Shown: positions 1 to 11,689 of the stretch, piece by piece
How positions within the stretch are numbered: position 1 is the first letter of the stretch
Layout of the letters: every line of letters starts with the position of its first letter
Assembly: GCA_030533445.1 (NCBI GenBank)
Contig: CM060069.1
Span: 30,016,837 to 30,080,836 of the forward strand
DNA length: 64,000 nucleotides
Reading direction: 5' to 3'
Source: Cyprinodon diabolis
Taxonomy: Eukaryota; Chordata; Actinopteri; Cyprinodontiformes; Cyprinodontidae
Notes under the pieces: generated by a model
Databases searched by the model: none
Told to the model about the DNA's origin: nothing
Seen by the model: only the letters and a program-made list of their open reading frames with translations
Position numbers and translations under genes: made by a program

Positions 1-177
1 AAAAAAAGTGGAAAAGATAATATAATGTAAGTGGACATGAATACTAAGAGCCATCAGCTTTATTACAGGCTGTTTAGCCACAATTGTAAGTCTACATCCT
101 CCAAGGTGAGCCTTTTTTTTAACAATTACTTTAACAATTAACAACTACTCAATTCTCAATATCATATTTCTGCTTTA
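1..177. other. AT-rich non-coding edge
   Basis: AT-rich sequence with short A and T runs. No exon, repeat family or structured element is recognisable before the solo LTR that follows. Confidence 0.5.
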
Positions 178-182
178 TTTTC

Positions 183-805
183 TGAAATGATCTCATCACC
201 TTTAGGCTGGATTTTTTCCTCGTTGCTCTCCTCTACTTTGCTCTTCCCTCTGCTGATTAGCTCCAATCACATCCACCTGTTCCTGTTGCTATTTAAGCCT
301 CCGGAACCGCGCCTTTGGTACCAGATTATTCAAGCTACTTAGCAAGACTAACTCTAGGATTCCCTTTGTTTAGTTCTGCCTGTTTCCTATTTGTTTCTTC
401 CCATGGATCCTTGAGTTTTCAACTACCCCTGTTTCACCTGTTCTTTGTTTCTGGAGTATTATCTGAATTTGGCCTGCTGCCGACCTTGGACCTGTCATCT
501 GACCACGGCTTGGATGTACTCTCCTGGATCTTTTGGTTCCAATGCGTGCTCTGGCTGCTGCAGGGTGCTGCTCCTCTTTTCTCCTGGATCTCTTGTGCTG
601 GTTCAGCAAAAAGCAATGGAGTTGCTCATTATTATCCATTGCTTGAGTTTTGAAGTCACTGACCTGAGCCTCTACTGCTACAGAGTTTCCAGTAAGCCTG
701 CCACAACAGACGAGCAGCCGCACGCTATTTCAATAAACTCTCTTTTGAATATATCACTGTCTGTCTCACCTGAATTCTGGGTCTTATGTTCTGAGCCTCT
801 TGACA
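183..805 (+). mobile_element. Solo LTR, Ty3/gypsy type, TSD TTTTC
   Basis: A 623-bp segment begins TGAAATGATC and ends CTTGACA, giving TG...CA termini. It is bracketed by the exact 5-bp duplication TTTTC at 178-182 and 806-810. AATAAA at 732-737 lies about 70 bp before the end, followed by a tail reading CCTGAATTCTGGGTC, which resembles the tails of the solo LTRs at 60,673 and 62,148. The AATAAA position sets the plus orientation. No internal retroelement sequence is attached on either side, so this is read as a solo LTR left by LTR-LTR recombination. Open frames of 112 and 157 codons inside it carry no recognisable domain. The T-rich duplication is somewhat less compelling than a mixed-base one would be. 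Confidence 0.7.
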
Positions 806-810
806 TTTTC

Positions 811-2774
811 TGCATTTCATATTTATTGTTCATATTTCGACTGACTGCTTTTCTTGGTGCGAAAGAGGGGAGAAAAATCCCTCCTCCCAATTTTATTTTT
901 CACACTTTGGCCCTATAACTCCGTATGAAAAAGAAAGAGATTAAAAGAAAGGCAAAAGAGAAACGTGAACCTGAGAGAAATCCAAAGCAAGAAGGAAGCC
1001 ATTAAATGGTCAGACTATAGCTGAATAATGTTTGTCCTGATTACTAATATTCCTCGTTGCTACAAGCTGTTTTAGAAACATAATTCAGTCAATAACTTAA
1101 TAGACTCTTTCTTCTAAAATGTTTTGAGTACTGTTGGTTTCCTCTGACAAATGTCATTGACAGAATCCAAAATATGTCAACTTTCTCCAGCTCCTGTCAG
1201 TTCTGATTTTGAAGTATGTTCTTGTGTTATTTAAAGCTCTGACCTCTCTCTGCAGTTCAACATGAATCTCATCTTCCAGGCACCCAAACTCTGTGGAAAC
1301 TAGAACTTCCATCCACATAAAAGTGAGATTTTTAACCTTCCTCCTTAAATTATACAAATAGGAGAAAACATACAATCAGAGTGTATGAGTGTATAAGTGT
1401 ATTGTAGCTGTGTGGTTTTGAGTATAACAACAAATAATCTAAGATTAAAATAATTGAAGGCTGTTTATTATAGCTTGGACACTGGTGAACAAATCAAAGG
1501 ACTATCACAAAGCAGTGAACTATACATCAAAGAGCTTGTGCCCGTCAGACTGAAACCAATGATGCAGAACCCGAAGCATGTATTTTGGTCCCTTAACTCC
1601 AGCAGACATTAACAAATTATGTTTGTGGATGGACTAATGGCGGTTCGTTGTGGCAGAGAGCATAAACAAGAATCATTCATTATGATTAAAATACAAATCA
1701 AGACAAATTACCACACAAAATCACAGACACATGTGTGCAAAACTAAAAATAGTTGCATCAATGCCACATTATCTTAGTGTTGGCAGTACCAAGGAGGAAG
1801 ATAGATCAAAGTAATGAACCCTCATGGGTTTTAACAAAGACTGGCTTTGACTAGATGAGACAGATTCCCAAGCAACTTTGAACACACACACACACAGACT
1901 CAAACACCCACACATACGTATGCAAGACAGACAGAAAATTTTGGCAAAAAAAAAGCATGTAATGCAGATGTAAAGCTTAGGTGAACATGCCTTTTTTATT
2001 TTAACTGCAGGATGGAACTTTTTCCCTTCAAGACACAAAAATAGAAAAATACATTAATCAGTAAACTGCATGAATTACATTATATGTTATGTTTAGTATA
2101 CGAGAAATAAAAGCTGATAAAAGCAACCAGGGTGACCAGATACTGTCTCCCTGTTTTAGATGGACTGCACAGTATTTATTATTTGCTTAACCTGCAAAGA
2201 GATATAATATTCCACGTGAGATTTCTATTTAGTCTACAAGGAGACCCAAAAGCAAAAAGAAAAGCATGACAGATTCTTACAGGGGGACTAGATAAAAAAA
2301 TTAAAAATAATTCTACCTTTGCGTGTATTTGAAAAACTCATTGGATATATCGCAAAACAAATTCCATATGAAACAGCCTAAATTAACTTTTTTTTTTTTT
2401 TACAAAAACAGGTTAGACTTAGAAATTACAAAAGTACAATGCTTGATAAATGTAAGTAAATTCAGATTTACAGAAAGCACTATTTCAGATTAATGTCCAA
2501 TAAATGACCATCAAATTATGAAGATGATTTGTTTGGCACAAAGCTGATTAGACTGCTTGAGAGCTTCAATCAGATCAAATAAAATTATGTTCTCTGTTGA
2601 CACAAAGAGCATTCTGAATGCATATTTTCCTTCAACAAAATTGAGTTTTTTATCTTATTTATTTCTACATACAGAGTAAAAAAAAAACTTGATCCATACA
2701 GTGGTCTTCATAGCTGATTGGTTTATGGCAGACTTTAGGAAGTACAGTAAAAATCTGTCTTAGATCCTAAACTT
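811..2774. other. Non-coding stretch with a short (AC)n
   Basis: No recognisable exon or transposon. A short (AC)n run sits at about 1,881-1,896. Open frames of 70-90 codons here show no domain or compositional sign of coding. Confidence 0.45.
1881..1896. repeat. (AC)n microsatellite
   Basis: About eight uninterrupted AC units, followed by the related motif ACAGACTCAAACACCCACAC. Confidence 0.8.
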
Positions 2775-2777
2775 TTA

Positions 2778-3580
2778 TGCTACGTTCAGACCACAGGCGC
2801 TGCAGGCAGCAGAAGTAGCAAGATAACATGCAAAGTTAATGGTTGACAGACATAAAAGCGCAGCAAAAGGTCCTGCAGCTTGTTTTAAGCAGGAGGAGCG
2901 CGTCTGAGCAACTGAAGCAGCATGTCACAAGCTTCTGACGCACGCAATGCGAGCTACGCATTGTGAAAGCAGTAGCTGCTGGAGTTTAAAGCAGTGGCTG
3001 CTCGGCGTGCCACATCAACCAATCACAGAAGCTGATCTGAGAGCTGATAGGGAGACAGAATCAGCACTGCTGATGCAGATCGCTATGATCACTCCTCTGA
3101 AAATTTTTATTAATGCTTAAATTGACTTAAAATTTCAAAACCTGCTAGCAAACTATGTTTGATTTTACTATTCTGGTGCCTGTAGTTTGGATTACGTACA
3201 TAAAAACGCCTTCTAGTCGCCGTGTATAGTAGTGGAGATTCCCCAGAGGCTGCTGTTTGAAGGGATTTCCAGTGACAGAGCACTGTCGGTGTCTGGGGGT
3301 CTAAGTGGCTCTGACAGCGCAACAATATTTGAAGGCAGGATCGTAATCTGGGTAAACTGACCACTTTTCAGGTGGACTTTCTTACTTAAAAATATATTAA
3401 AACTACTTTTTACCCACATTTAACAACAAATATAGCAAGGCCTCTCTCTGCCATTGAACACAGGAGCAGCAGACGCATCCGAAGCATCTGGACACACTTC
3501 GCCTCAATGTGTACAAGCATCAAAAATCAAGCAGCAGAAGCTTTTTTGCTGCTTCCTGCCCTTGTGGTCTGAACGTAGCA
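2778..3580. mobile_element. Non-autonomous DNA transposon, TTA duplication (PIF/Harbinger-like)
   Basis: The left end TGCTACGTTCAGACCAC is repeated inverted at the right end, GTGGTCTGAACGTAGCA. Both ends are flanked by TTA (2,775-2,777 and 3,581-3,583). Inside the termini, GCAGCAGAAG-type motifs recur in inverted orientation. A 3-bp TTA/TWA duplication is characteristic of the PIF/Harbinger superfamily, so that assignment is an inference from target-site structure. The interior is richer in CpG than the flanks and carries no transposase-like frame; the minus-strand frames near 3,110-3,419 have no recognisable domain. At 803 bp it is best called a large MITE mobilised in trans. Confidence 0.7.
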
Positions 3581-3583
3581 TTA

Positions 3584-6500
3584 TCAATTAAAATAAAACA
3601 AGTGAATCTTTAGATCTAATCTGCCATTTTTACCTGCAAAACCATAGGGTAGCTACAGTACACCCAATGCGCATTAGACCCACTTTTAAAATGCGCAGCT
3701 AGAGCACAAAAGATGTTTCAGCTGTAAGATGATGAGCAGACATTAACTTTCCACATTATTAAATGTGAACGACTTTTTAAAAGCTGTAATAAGTCTGATC
3801 AAACTGAAAGAAAACAAGCCTCTCCTTTCTTCTTACTGTAGAAATGTTTTTATCCTGTGTTAAACCTGGAGTACTTCTGTTTTTTGCAGCTGCTTTTAAT
3901 TTTCACATTTTCTTTCTGTGACAGCATCATTTTGTTTTGCTGCATTTTTGTTTAAATTTGTTTTTTTGGTCATAGGTTTTCACTTCTATTTCTACTGAGT
4001 AGAAAAAAAAATTTGCAGCGTTTTTATTTTGCCTTTGTTTTTTGTGCTTGTTCCTGTAGTTTGCATCACACATGTTTTTGCAGCTCATTTCTTTGTCTAC
4101 TACGCATTTGCACATGTCGGCTATCATACTATAGGAGAGTGACAATTTTTTAAAAGTTGTTTATTTCTGTGTAAATGAGGTATTATCACCCATAGATTTC
4201 ACTTTGTTGGCTTACACCCTGAACTAACTCTATCCTTTGCCCTAGACACAAAGAGAAAGGAACCTCCACACCTGGCAGTGCCGACTGTTGGAAAATACAG
4301 AAATATGGAGCACAGGGACAAATGTACAGGTGCAACCTAATTCATCTCCTCACTATTCCTGGCTCTACTTAATTTCCTTCAGTTATATGAAACTTTGCTC
4401 ATTTCCTTCAATTTCATTTAGTAAATAAACAAAATCTTAGCTAAAGAACATTTAGATGGATTCAATTATTAAACACTGTTCAAACGATAAACGTTATTTA
4501 AAAGCAGGCTTTCTGTAGCTGTACTCTGAACCTTGCATAAACTCATTGTTGAGATACTGCACCATAATTACTGGTACTTCTGGTAAAGTCATTTAAAAAT
4601 CCTTCAAACTGTTATACAGTTTAGTAGTATTTTAAAACCCAAGAATACAACTTCATTCTACAATTTTAAAACAGAGCCAGTTGTGTCTTTTTTATTTTAT
4701 ATTCCTTAGCAACCTTTTCTATTTTCAGCGTGCATCTCTGTGCCCTAATTTATTCTAATTCCACTTGTTTTGAGATAACCATTTAAGATAAAAAATGTGA
4801 TACATTTATTTTAGCTGTTTCTCTTCTCATAAACATCTGCACGTTTCCCTTGCATTTTAGATGTTTAATATTGATCAGACAGTTTTTAATTTAATCAGAA
4901 ATAACTTGAAATGGTTTGCTTTAGCAAGAGCTCTCAAAAAACACCTTTTATTTCAGACATTTAAGGAAATATGAAACTAAATGAAGATTAGGACTGTGAT
5001 AGCAAGATATGGTCGCTAAAAAAAGATAAAACAAATCTATAGTCCACAGAAATGATGAGTACTTGGTGCAGTTGATGGAAGGAGTGTCTGAATGTGTCTG
5101 CCAGACATTACGTGCCAGAAAGTATCAAAATATTTACTTTGAATGTCACAATCTGAAGCTTCCAAACTGTATTAACAAAAACGGGTGAAGGACTATAATT
5201 AATCGCTTGTTTTGTTATTAAAAAAAAGTAATTCCAATAAGATTCAATGTTCAAATATGAGCGACCATTCCAAGCTGATATGATCTTTATCTGAGAATTA
5301 AATGCAGACCCAGACTGAATGAAACTTTAAACATTTTTCTGAAATATTTCTCTTTGTCCTCCAAAACGATTGAGCACATCACAATGAGGATCTTCCTGTT
5401 GTCTCTGTGCTGAACAGAGCTGCTAAATTATTTATAGCTTCTGTCAGGCCACAGCTTTAGCAGCCCATTACAATCAAAGCAATGATTTTTCCCTTTGTTT
5501 GTATATTGATGCACACATACACTGTAACGTATATGTTGCCTTACTGCAAGCAGATGCTCCAGCAGAGATGTATCACAAATAGATAAAGGCAAAAAACTAA
5601 TATAATAATAAAAAAAGTTTATATCCCCAAACTTCTTGGGAATTGTATCCTCTCCAATCCCTCTTAATTGCAGTTATACCAGTGAAAATAAAACATACAT
5701 AAAAAAGATATATGTGTCTGAATTCTGCTCTTTATGCAAACTAAAGGATCTGAGATGTCCTGCAACATTTTAACCCTCCTTCCAGAGAACTTCTTAAACC
5801 ATTTTTGTCCCAAAGTCAAGTTTAAAGTTTCTTTTTGACAAATGAATAAGCATTCCCTGAGCAAATCCATGCCATCTGTCTGGCTATAAGCCTGTGTTGC
5901 AGCTGATTTAGAATACAAATGTTATTCTCATTTTTACATTGGATTTAACACATAACCAAATGAAAAAAAATAAATAAATAAATAAACAATTATCTTACCA
6001 TATATTCATGATATTTATTGGTTTATGGTTACTATCTGTAAACTATCAAAGCAACATGCCAAAAACTGCAACTACCTTATTTGTAATTATGTTTAAAATA
6101 AATCATTTAGTTGCCACAGTGCTCAGTTGCATGGCAAGGGCTAAAGTCTTCTACTCCATCATTACTAGCTTGATTCCAAGCCCTGGATTATTTGATGCAT
6201 GCCCTACCCTGTTCTCTTTACCCTTCCTCCTGTACAGCTTTTAATCAAAAAACGCTGCTGGTGAAAAAAAAACAAACCCAAAACATTAAAGGTAAAGAAA
6301 ATGTATCCAGTTTAGATTGTATTGTTTTAGGAATCAATGTTAAAATCTGTATTCGAAGTATTTGTTGTAAGGTCTGTAATTTTAACATGTTCAAAGGCCC
6401 CCTTTATATTACCGGCGATGCAGTGAGTAACTGAAACAGTGTAGAAAATGCCTGAATGCAATTTTCTAAGTGTGAATATTCATAAACTATTGAAATAGAA

Positions 6501-8590
6501 ATATTTTACCTTTACAACTAGAAGGATCTTTGTAATGGTAGATATTATGAAAACAAAGCAATCGTTAACATATCAGGAGCAATTCCCTGTCCATGAAATT
6601 TTTCTGCATCATTCACATCATATGCCAGAGTAACAGGCAATAACATGTCAAATTATTTTACATCTACCTGAGAGGAAGATTCTGTGTAAGACTTCTTCCC
6701 GGGTAGCTAATCTAAGAGCAAATATTGAGTCTTTGGAGTGGGAGTCTACTGTAGATTGAGTCTGATGACTTTGTATTAATGACATGACTGCAACTGCACC
6801 ACATAAGAAAGGAACAGTTAGGAGCGGAAAAGTAAGACAGCAAACCTTAAATCCTGAATTCCTTATAACGCTTCCGTTTTTTTTTTTGGTTTTTTTTGTA
6901 TCTTTCCGTTTCTCCACCTTTAAATCTGTCTCCTCCCTCTCTCCATTTTTTTAATCTTTCAATATTTATAAGCACTGCAGAAATGCTACGGGCAAAGCAT
7001 GCTGGGTAAAGCTGCTTCTTAGAGCTTGTTCCTGACGTCATTACTCAGTGTTGACATTCTGGGCTGCCTTCCCTGATTCAGTACCAAAGAGAAGTTGCAT
7101 GCCAGAACAACTGATATCTGAAATGTATTTTAGTAGCAGACAGGAAGCAGTGTGTCATCAATCAGCTCTAGAAATAACCAAAACACAAAGAAGCATTCTG
7201 TGCTAAGATGTGTTCTATTCAGTCTGATTTCTTTGGACTTTGCCATTTTTATCTTGTTAACTAGTATGCCATCTTCTTCTATTCCTTAAACCATTTTGAA
7301 GAAGAAGAGAAGAGAACATTCAAGAAAATTGAAAGATGCTCTGATCAGATCACACCACTTGATACATTATGAGAACCTCATAAAATCAGTGAAACCTATG
7401 ATAGATGTGACCTCTCTAAACAGAGCTCACCCTATGCATCTCATTGCAAGCAGTGGCTTGATATTTTAGGGGACACACTTCTATAATAAGGCTCTTGAAA
7501 TGCAAAGCTCCACTTGAATGCACTGTTTCATGTATTAGCTTCTAAGGAGCCAGACTAACTGTTAATCTTTGAAGGTGGTCTTAATCAGCAGGTTTCTCAG
7601 TAGTTCTTATTTGAACTTGTGCTTCGTTTTTTTGGGTTTCAATCCAGTGTCTTGTCTTTTCCAATCTAACTTTGTTTATGAAGGACGTAAAATACCAAGT
7701 TCATATAACTAGAAAGAAAAAAATAAAACATACATTACTCTAGTTGAACTGATAATCAAAATGTAATAATACACAGAGACATAAAACATTTAAAAAAGAC
7801 TCTTTCTCTCCCCGCTAGTTCTTATCCCCTCTCTCTTTCTTATCACCCTTTCCATCTCTTTGTCTGATTTTGTTCCCCAAATCATTTTTAATAAAGTTTC
7901 ATGTAAAACCTTATGGCAACAAACATGATGGTCTTCTTGCGAAAACAACGCTGTTGGGCTATCACTTACAAAGAAAAAAAAAGACTCTAAACAGTTATAA
8001 ACTGAAAACATGCTTTTATGCTAACTATGAAACTACAAAAACATGTTTACTATGTTCTGTCAGTTATGAAAAGCCTTTATTTCCATATGTAACAGACAAC
8101 CTTCATACTCTTGGGCACCCAACAAAGAGAGCTGCCACAAAGCAACCATTTCATCCCATGTTTTTCAGCTGAATAAAAGTAACATTGGACTAGAACAGAA
8201 ACAGGATTTTCCAATCTAATTCTCAGAAAGCCAGTAGCTGAAAACCTGCCAGACAGTATTGCCAACTAAGGAGTATTCTGAAATATTTATGTCTAGTTTT
8301 TGTTGACTGTATTAAATGATGAGGCATAATCCCACTTTACTCTCCAAAAGTATTTCAACAACTTGAAGTTAAACAAAAGTTAAGAGTAAAGCAGAGCAGA
8401 TTGAGTCAGTTCACTCTTTTGCTAATTTGATAACATTTTACAGCCTGGGAACCAAAAAATGTCTTATGGCAGATGGCAACTTTATGATGAAATCTGGAAA
8501 GGAGAAAAATCAGGTTTCTCATTTTATGACTTGATCCCAGTATGACCAGTGAACAGATCCCTTGCTGATTTTTTGGTAGATTTACTAGTA
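3584..8590. other. AT-rich non-coding stretch
   Basis: About 5 kb of AT-rich sequence with homopolymer runs and a short (AAAT)n at about 5,965-5,990. No exon with splice signals and recognisable protein similarity was found on either strand, and no transposon ends could be paired. Confidence 0.4.
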
Positions 8591-8592
8591 AT

Positions 8593-8680
8593 GTAACGGA
8601 CGCTGAACCCTGGACCCTGGACCCAATATTCAGACAAACTGGATGTTTCAAACAAGTTTATTGAAATAACAGAGATCATC
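8593..8680 (-). repeat. Possible LTR-end fragment
   Basis: Read on the minus strand, this stretch has AATAAACTTG followed by GAATATTGGGTCC and ends CGTCCGTTACA. That order, polyadenylation signal then a GAATxxTGGGTCC tail then CA, matches the 3' ends of the solo LTRs at 183, 60,673 and 62,148. No matching left end or target duplication was found, so it may be a truncated LTR or a chance resemblance. Confidence 0.3.
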
Positions 8681-8689
8681 TGTTTATAA

Positions 8690-10035
8690 TTTAAAGCACT
8701 CATGAACCCTAAATGTTGATACTGCAGAAAAATTTACTTAAGCTGGTCATATTTTGTTAGGTGTTTCCAGGGTTGCTGGGGTTAATCACATGATTTGCTT
8801 GGTCAACACTGTTGCTGCATTTTGATTATCTAGAAATGAACAACTACAGGAGAAGCAAACTACACCAGACTGTGTCTATGATGGCAGAAAATAATTTTCC
8901 TTTATAGTTAAAACCTTACAGATTTGCTTTCTGACTTTTAGAAATCAAAGTTTTTGATTGTTTGAAAAAGAAGGCAACAGGGCATGAGGTTAACTACTTT
9001 CTCAATCTTGACCATTACCTCAATGACCGAGAGTCTTTGCAGGTACATTCAAGCATTCAAAGAAAAGTTATGCTCTTTAGAAAACCTGAATAACAACTAC
9101 AATTTGAATAGTTAAAACAACCTTTAAAACATTCAAGAGAGCTTATTTTCTGTACAATATACATTGCAGAAATGCCTAAACAGTTTAAATACAGAAAAGG
9201 AGCTATAGAGGTAAAGGCAAAGTTATAGATTAGCTAAGAGCCCCTGTGTTTGCTAGACATGTGCATAGCTAATGAACAGCACTCAGCCGCATGTTGACTG
9301 CATCTGGAATATACTTCCTGTCAGGCTTACATCTGCTGACTATGACAGGAAAGAGCAGTCAGCAAACAGAGGAAAAGCAAATGTAGATAAAGAAGAAATA
9401 GAAAGGTGGGACAAAGAAAGAGAAGGTGTGGTTTTGGAACTATGTTCTGGAAAAGGAGGTGAAAACAAAAGTAGGTTCACATGCAAATTGTATTGATTAT
9501 TTTATCAAAGATTTCTGCTCATTGTAATACCTAAAAAAGCATTTCCCAACTTGATTTACTTTCTTCTGTAATAGCATCATAGCTAAATAGGTTGATAAAA
9601 AATATTCAGGATTGCGGCTATAGTGCTAAAAGATGTGTTTTTCACTGGTTCAACCTCTTGAACCAGTCCAGCCTAACCAGTCCTGATCTGGGTGACTTTT
9701 TAGCTTTGGCATTTTTCTCCCTACATCTTTTTCATTTGTTTTCAGGTGTTGTAGGTACTTTTATAAACGCTGTGCTTTACGAGGCAAACATACAGTTAAC
9801 ATAAATAAACATTGAATTGAAAAAGGTAGAAGGGATAAAAGCAAGTTGTTAATAAAGAGCATATTGGCAGTTATTAAAATGCAAAAACAGCAAAAAAAAA
9901 GAGATCAATACACATATCCATGTTCTGAGATGATTGTTTCTTTTTTTGTTTTGTCTTTTTCTCCAATTGTGAAAGTGTCAGCGTGTGACCGAGGCCGAAT
10001 TAATTAGGCTAGGATATTCGGAAGAGCTTCTGAAC
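8690..10035. other. Non-coding stretch
   Basis: No recognisable gene or repeat. Frames of 70-75 codons at 9,272-9,496 and 9,592-9,804 have ordinary AT-rich composition and no domain. Confidence 0.4.
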
Positions 10036-10039
10036 TAAT

Positions 10040-10790
10040 TTGTGTCCAGCCTGGGAGGTGGGAGTGGTCAGCTGCAGTTTTGCTTGTTCCCTTCTGGGTT
10101 CTAGAGCTCTACAGTTCCAGACAAACATCCTCACTGCAGAGGGGATGTGCTTGTCCCTGGAGGTGGCAGTGGCATACAGTTAGTGATGGAGGAGGTGAGG
10201 ATGGACTCAATGAGGGCAGAGTGGAAGCACTCCATCATTGTCTTTGCAAGCTGAACCTTTCTGACTGCTACAGGAAGTACATCCTCTGCTGTGCCTGCTT
10301 GGTGAGGGAGGGGATGTTCAGCTCCAGATTGAGGTTCTGAGTAATGAAGTTTCTCAGAAAGTACAAAGAGTCCATGGTATTTTCAAATGTCCAAGACCAT
10401 CTCTACACTGTTTTTAGAGTCTTGAGCCCTATTGTTCTGGCTGCACCATTAATCTGCTACCTGTAGGCAGACTAAACCCCCTCAGAGATCAGCTAATTGG
10501 GGAAAGCAGAGATGCAAGAACAGAGCCTTGAGGGGAAACGGTGCTGATGATCCTGGACTCAAAGACCGTTTTACCAACTTCCCATGCAGCTTCCTGTCTG
10601 TCAGAAAAATCTGGCAGCGTCTGTCCTGCAGCAGGGATTGGATATTGAAGGCAAAGCTGAAGTCTACAAACATAATAATGACTCCTTTGGAGTCTACATG
10701 CTGCATAATGTAGTGAGGGGTCATTTATATTGTATTTTCTAAAGACCTGTTGACTGTGTAGAGGAACTTATTCAGGTCAAGATGGGAATT
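10040..10790 (-). pseudogene. LINE fragment, L2/CR1-like reverse transcriptase
   Basis: The minus strand encodes a decayed non-LTR reverse transcriptase. The clearest part is the frame at 10,482-10,724, which reads FVDFSFAFNI (the motif-A block with its catalytic Asp and the conserved AFN), then LLQDRR and FLTDRK, and then a degraded SPGS/PL stretch where the SPQG...L(S)PLL block is expected. This order is typical of L2/CR1-clade LINEs in fish. Towards 10,040 the sequence is still repeat-like but frames are interrupted, and the F(A)DD box is not readable. No 3' tail or target duplication was identified, so ends are approximate. It is a dead, 5'-truncated fragment. Confidence 0.65.
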
Positions 10791-10837
10791 CTCATGGTAA
10801 ATAACCTATAGTTAGACTCTCTCAAGGCTAGGAACTT

Positions 10838-10907
10838 GGGGGGGTGGCACTGCACTTGGAATCGAGAGGTTCTGAGTTTTCAACCCGACTCCAACAGAGT
10901 GCAACTC
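10838..10907 (+). repeat. SINE-like repeat, left part
   Basis: GGCACTGCACTTGGAATCGAGAGG followed by GGTTCTGAGTTTT resembles the head of a tRNA-derived SINE with a degenerate B box. It is cut at 10,907 by the TTAA-flanked element and appears to resume at 11,555. Confidence 0.4.
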
Positions 10908-10911
10908 TTAA

Positions 10912-11550
10912 AGCTGCAGTCTGTAACATTGAGAAGAGACCAGACTTCGACTGAAAATTAGAAGAAAAACAGGTTTCACGCCACTCCCCCACCCTCTCTG
11001 CTTCACTCATGCCCCACCTCCAAGCTCCACCCCTCTCACAGCATCTGCGCGGCTACCGCATGCGACCAGAAGCGTCCAAGCAGCGTACGCGGCATGGAGT
11101 GTGAACCGGTAAGAGCGATAACACTCACCTCCAAGCAGCTAGATATAAGATGCTGGTTATACCGAAGTTTGCCGTGTAAGCAGTTGTCGGCAGGGGCAGT
11201 AAGGGCAGTTTCTCTTTCGCTGGTGGCTGTCGCTCCGCCATGACTTCCACGCGCGTCCTCCTGACTGCAGCAGCCGGGCGGTGGCGGCAGGTTCAGCGGT
11301 GAGAGGGAGGGGGCGGGATTCAGCGTGTGTGAGTTGTGATTGACACTCCATCAGACGCTCCTCTGGCTGTGATTGGTTGTTTTGACTCGTCCCGAATTAT
11401 TCTTTCCAGATTGTAATACAGGCAGTAGGCGGGACCAATTGAAGCAGTTTTTTCAGAGGTTACATATCACATGTACTGCTGTCTGGGCATAGGGACAGTT
11501 TTAGCCAATATGACAAAAAAATGATTTTTAAAAACTTACAGACTTCCGCT
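10912..11550. mobile_element. MITE with TTAA duplication
   Basis: The left end AGCTGCAGTCTGTAA and the inverse of the right end, AGCGGAAGTCTGTAA, are imperfect terminal inverted repeats. Both ends abut TTAA (10,908-10,911 and 11,551-11,554). TTAA is the target of the piggyBac and Kolobok superfamilies; which applies cannot be told without a transposase. The interior is GC- and CpG-rich compared with the window and contains no transposase frame. It interrupts a SINE-like repeat, so it is the younger of the two. Confidence 0.6.
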
Positions 11551-11554
11551 TTAA

Positions 11555-11680
11555 ACCACCATACTGCTTCCCGGGTCCCGCAAAATGGCAGCCCACTGCT
11601 CCCCAAGGGGATGGGTTAAATGCACAGAGTTAATTTCATTGCACTGTACTTGTGACATTGTAATGACAAAAAAAGCTGAA
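11555..11680 (+). repeat. SINE-like repeat, right part
   Basis: ACTGCTTCCCGGGTCCCGC, then CCCACTGCTCCCCAAGG, GGATGGGTTAAATGCA and TTTCATTGCACTGTACTTGT match the 3' part of a SINE-like repeat common in fish genomes. A short A-rich tail follows. It continues the fragment left of the TTAA element. Confidence 0.45.
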
Positions 11681-11689
11681 AAAAAAAGG

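Noticed and set aside
183..805. Putative gene of 112-157 codons
   Set aside because: The whole segment is bounded by a 5-bp duplication and TG/CA ends with a polyadenylation signal, so it is a solo LTR.
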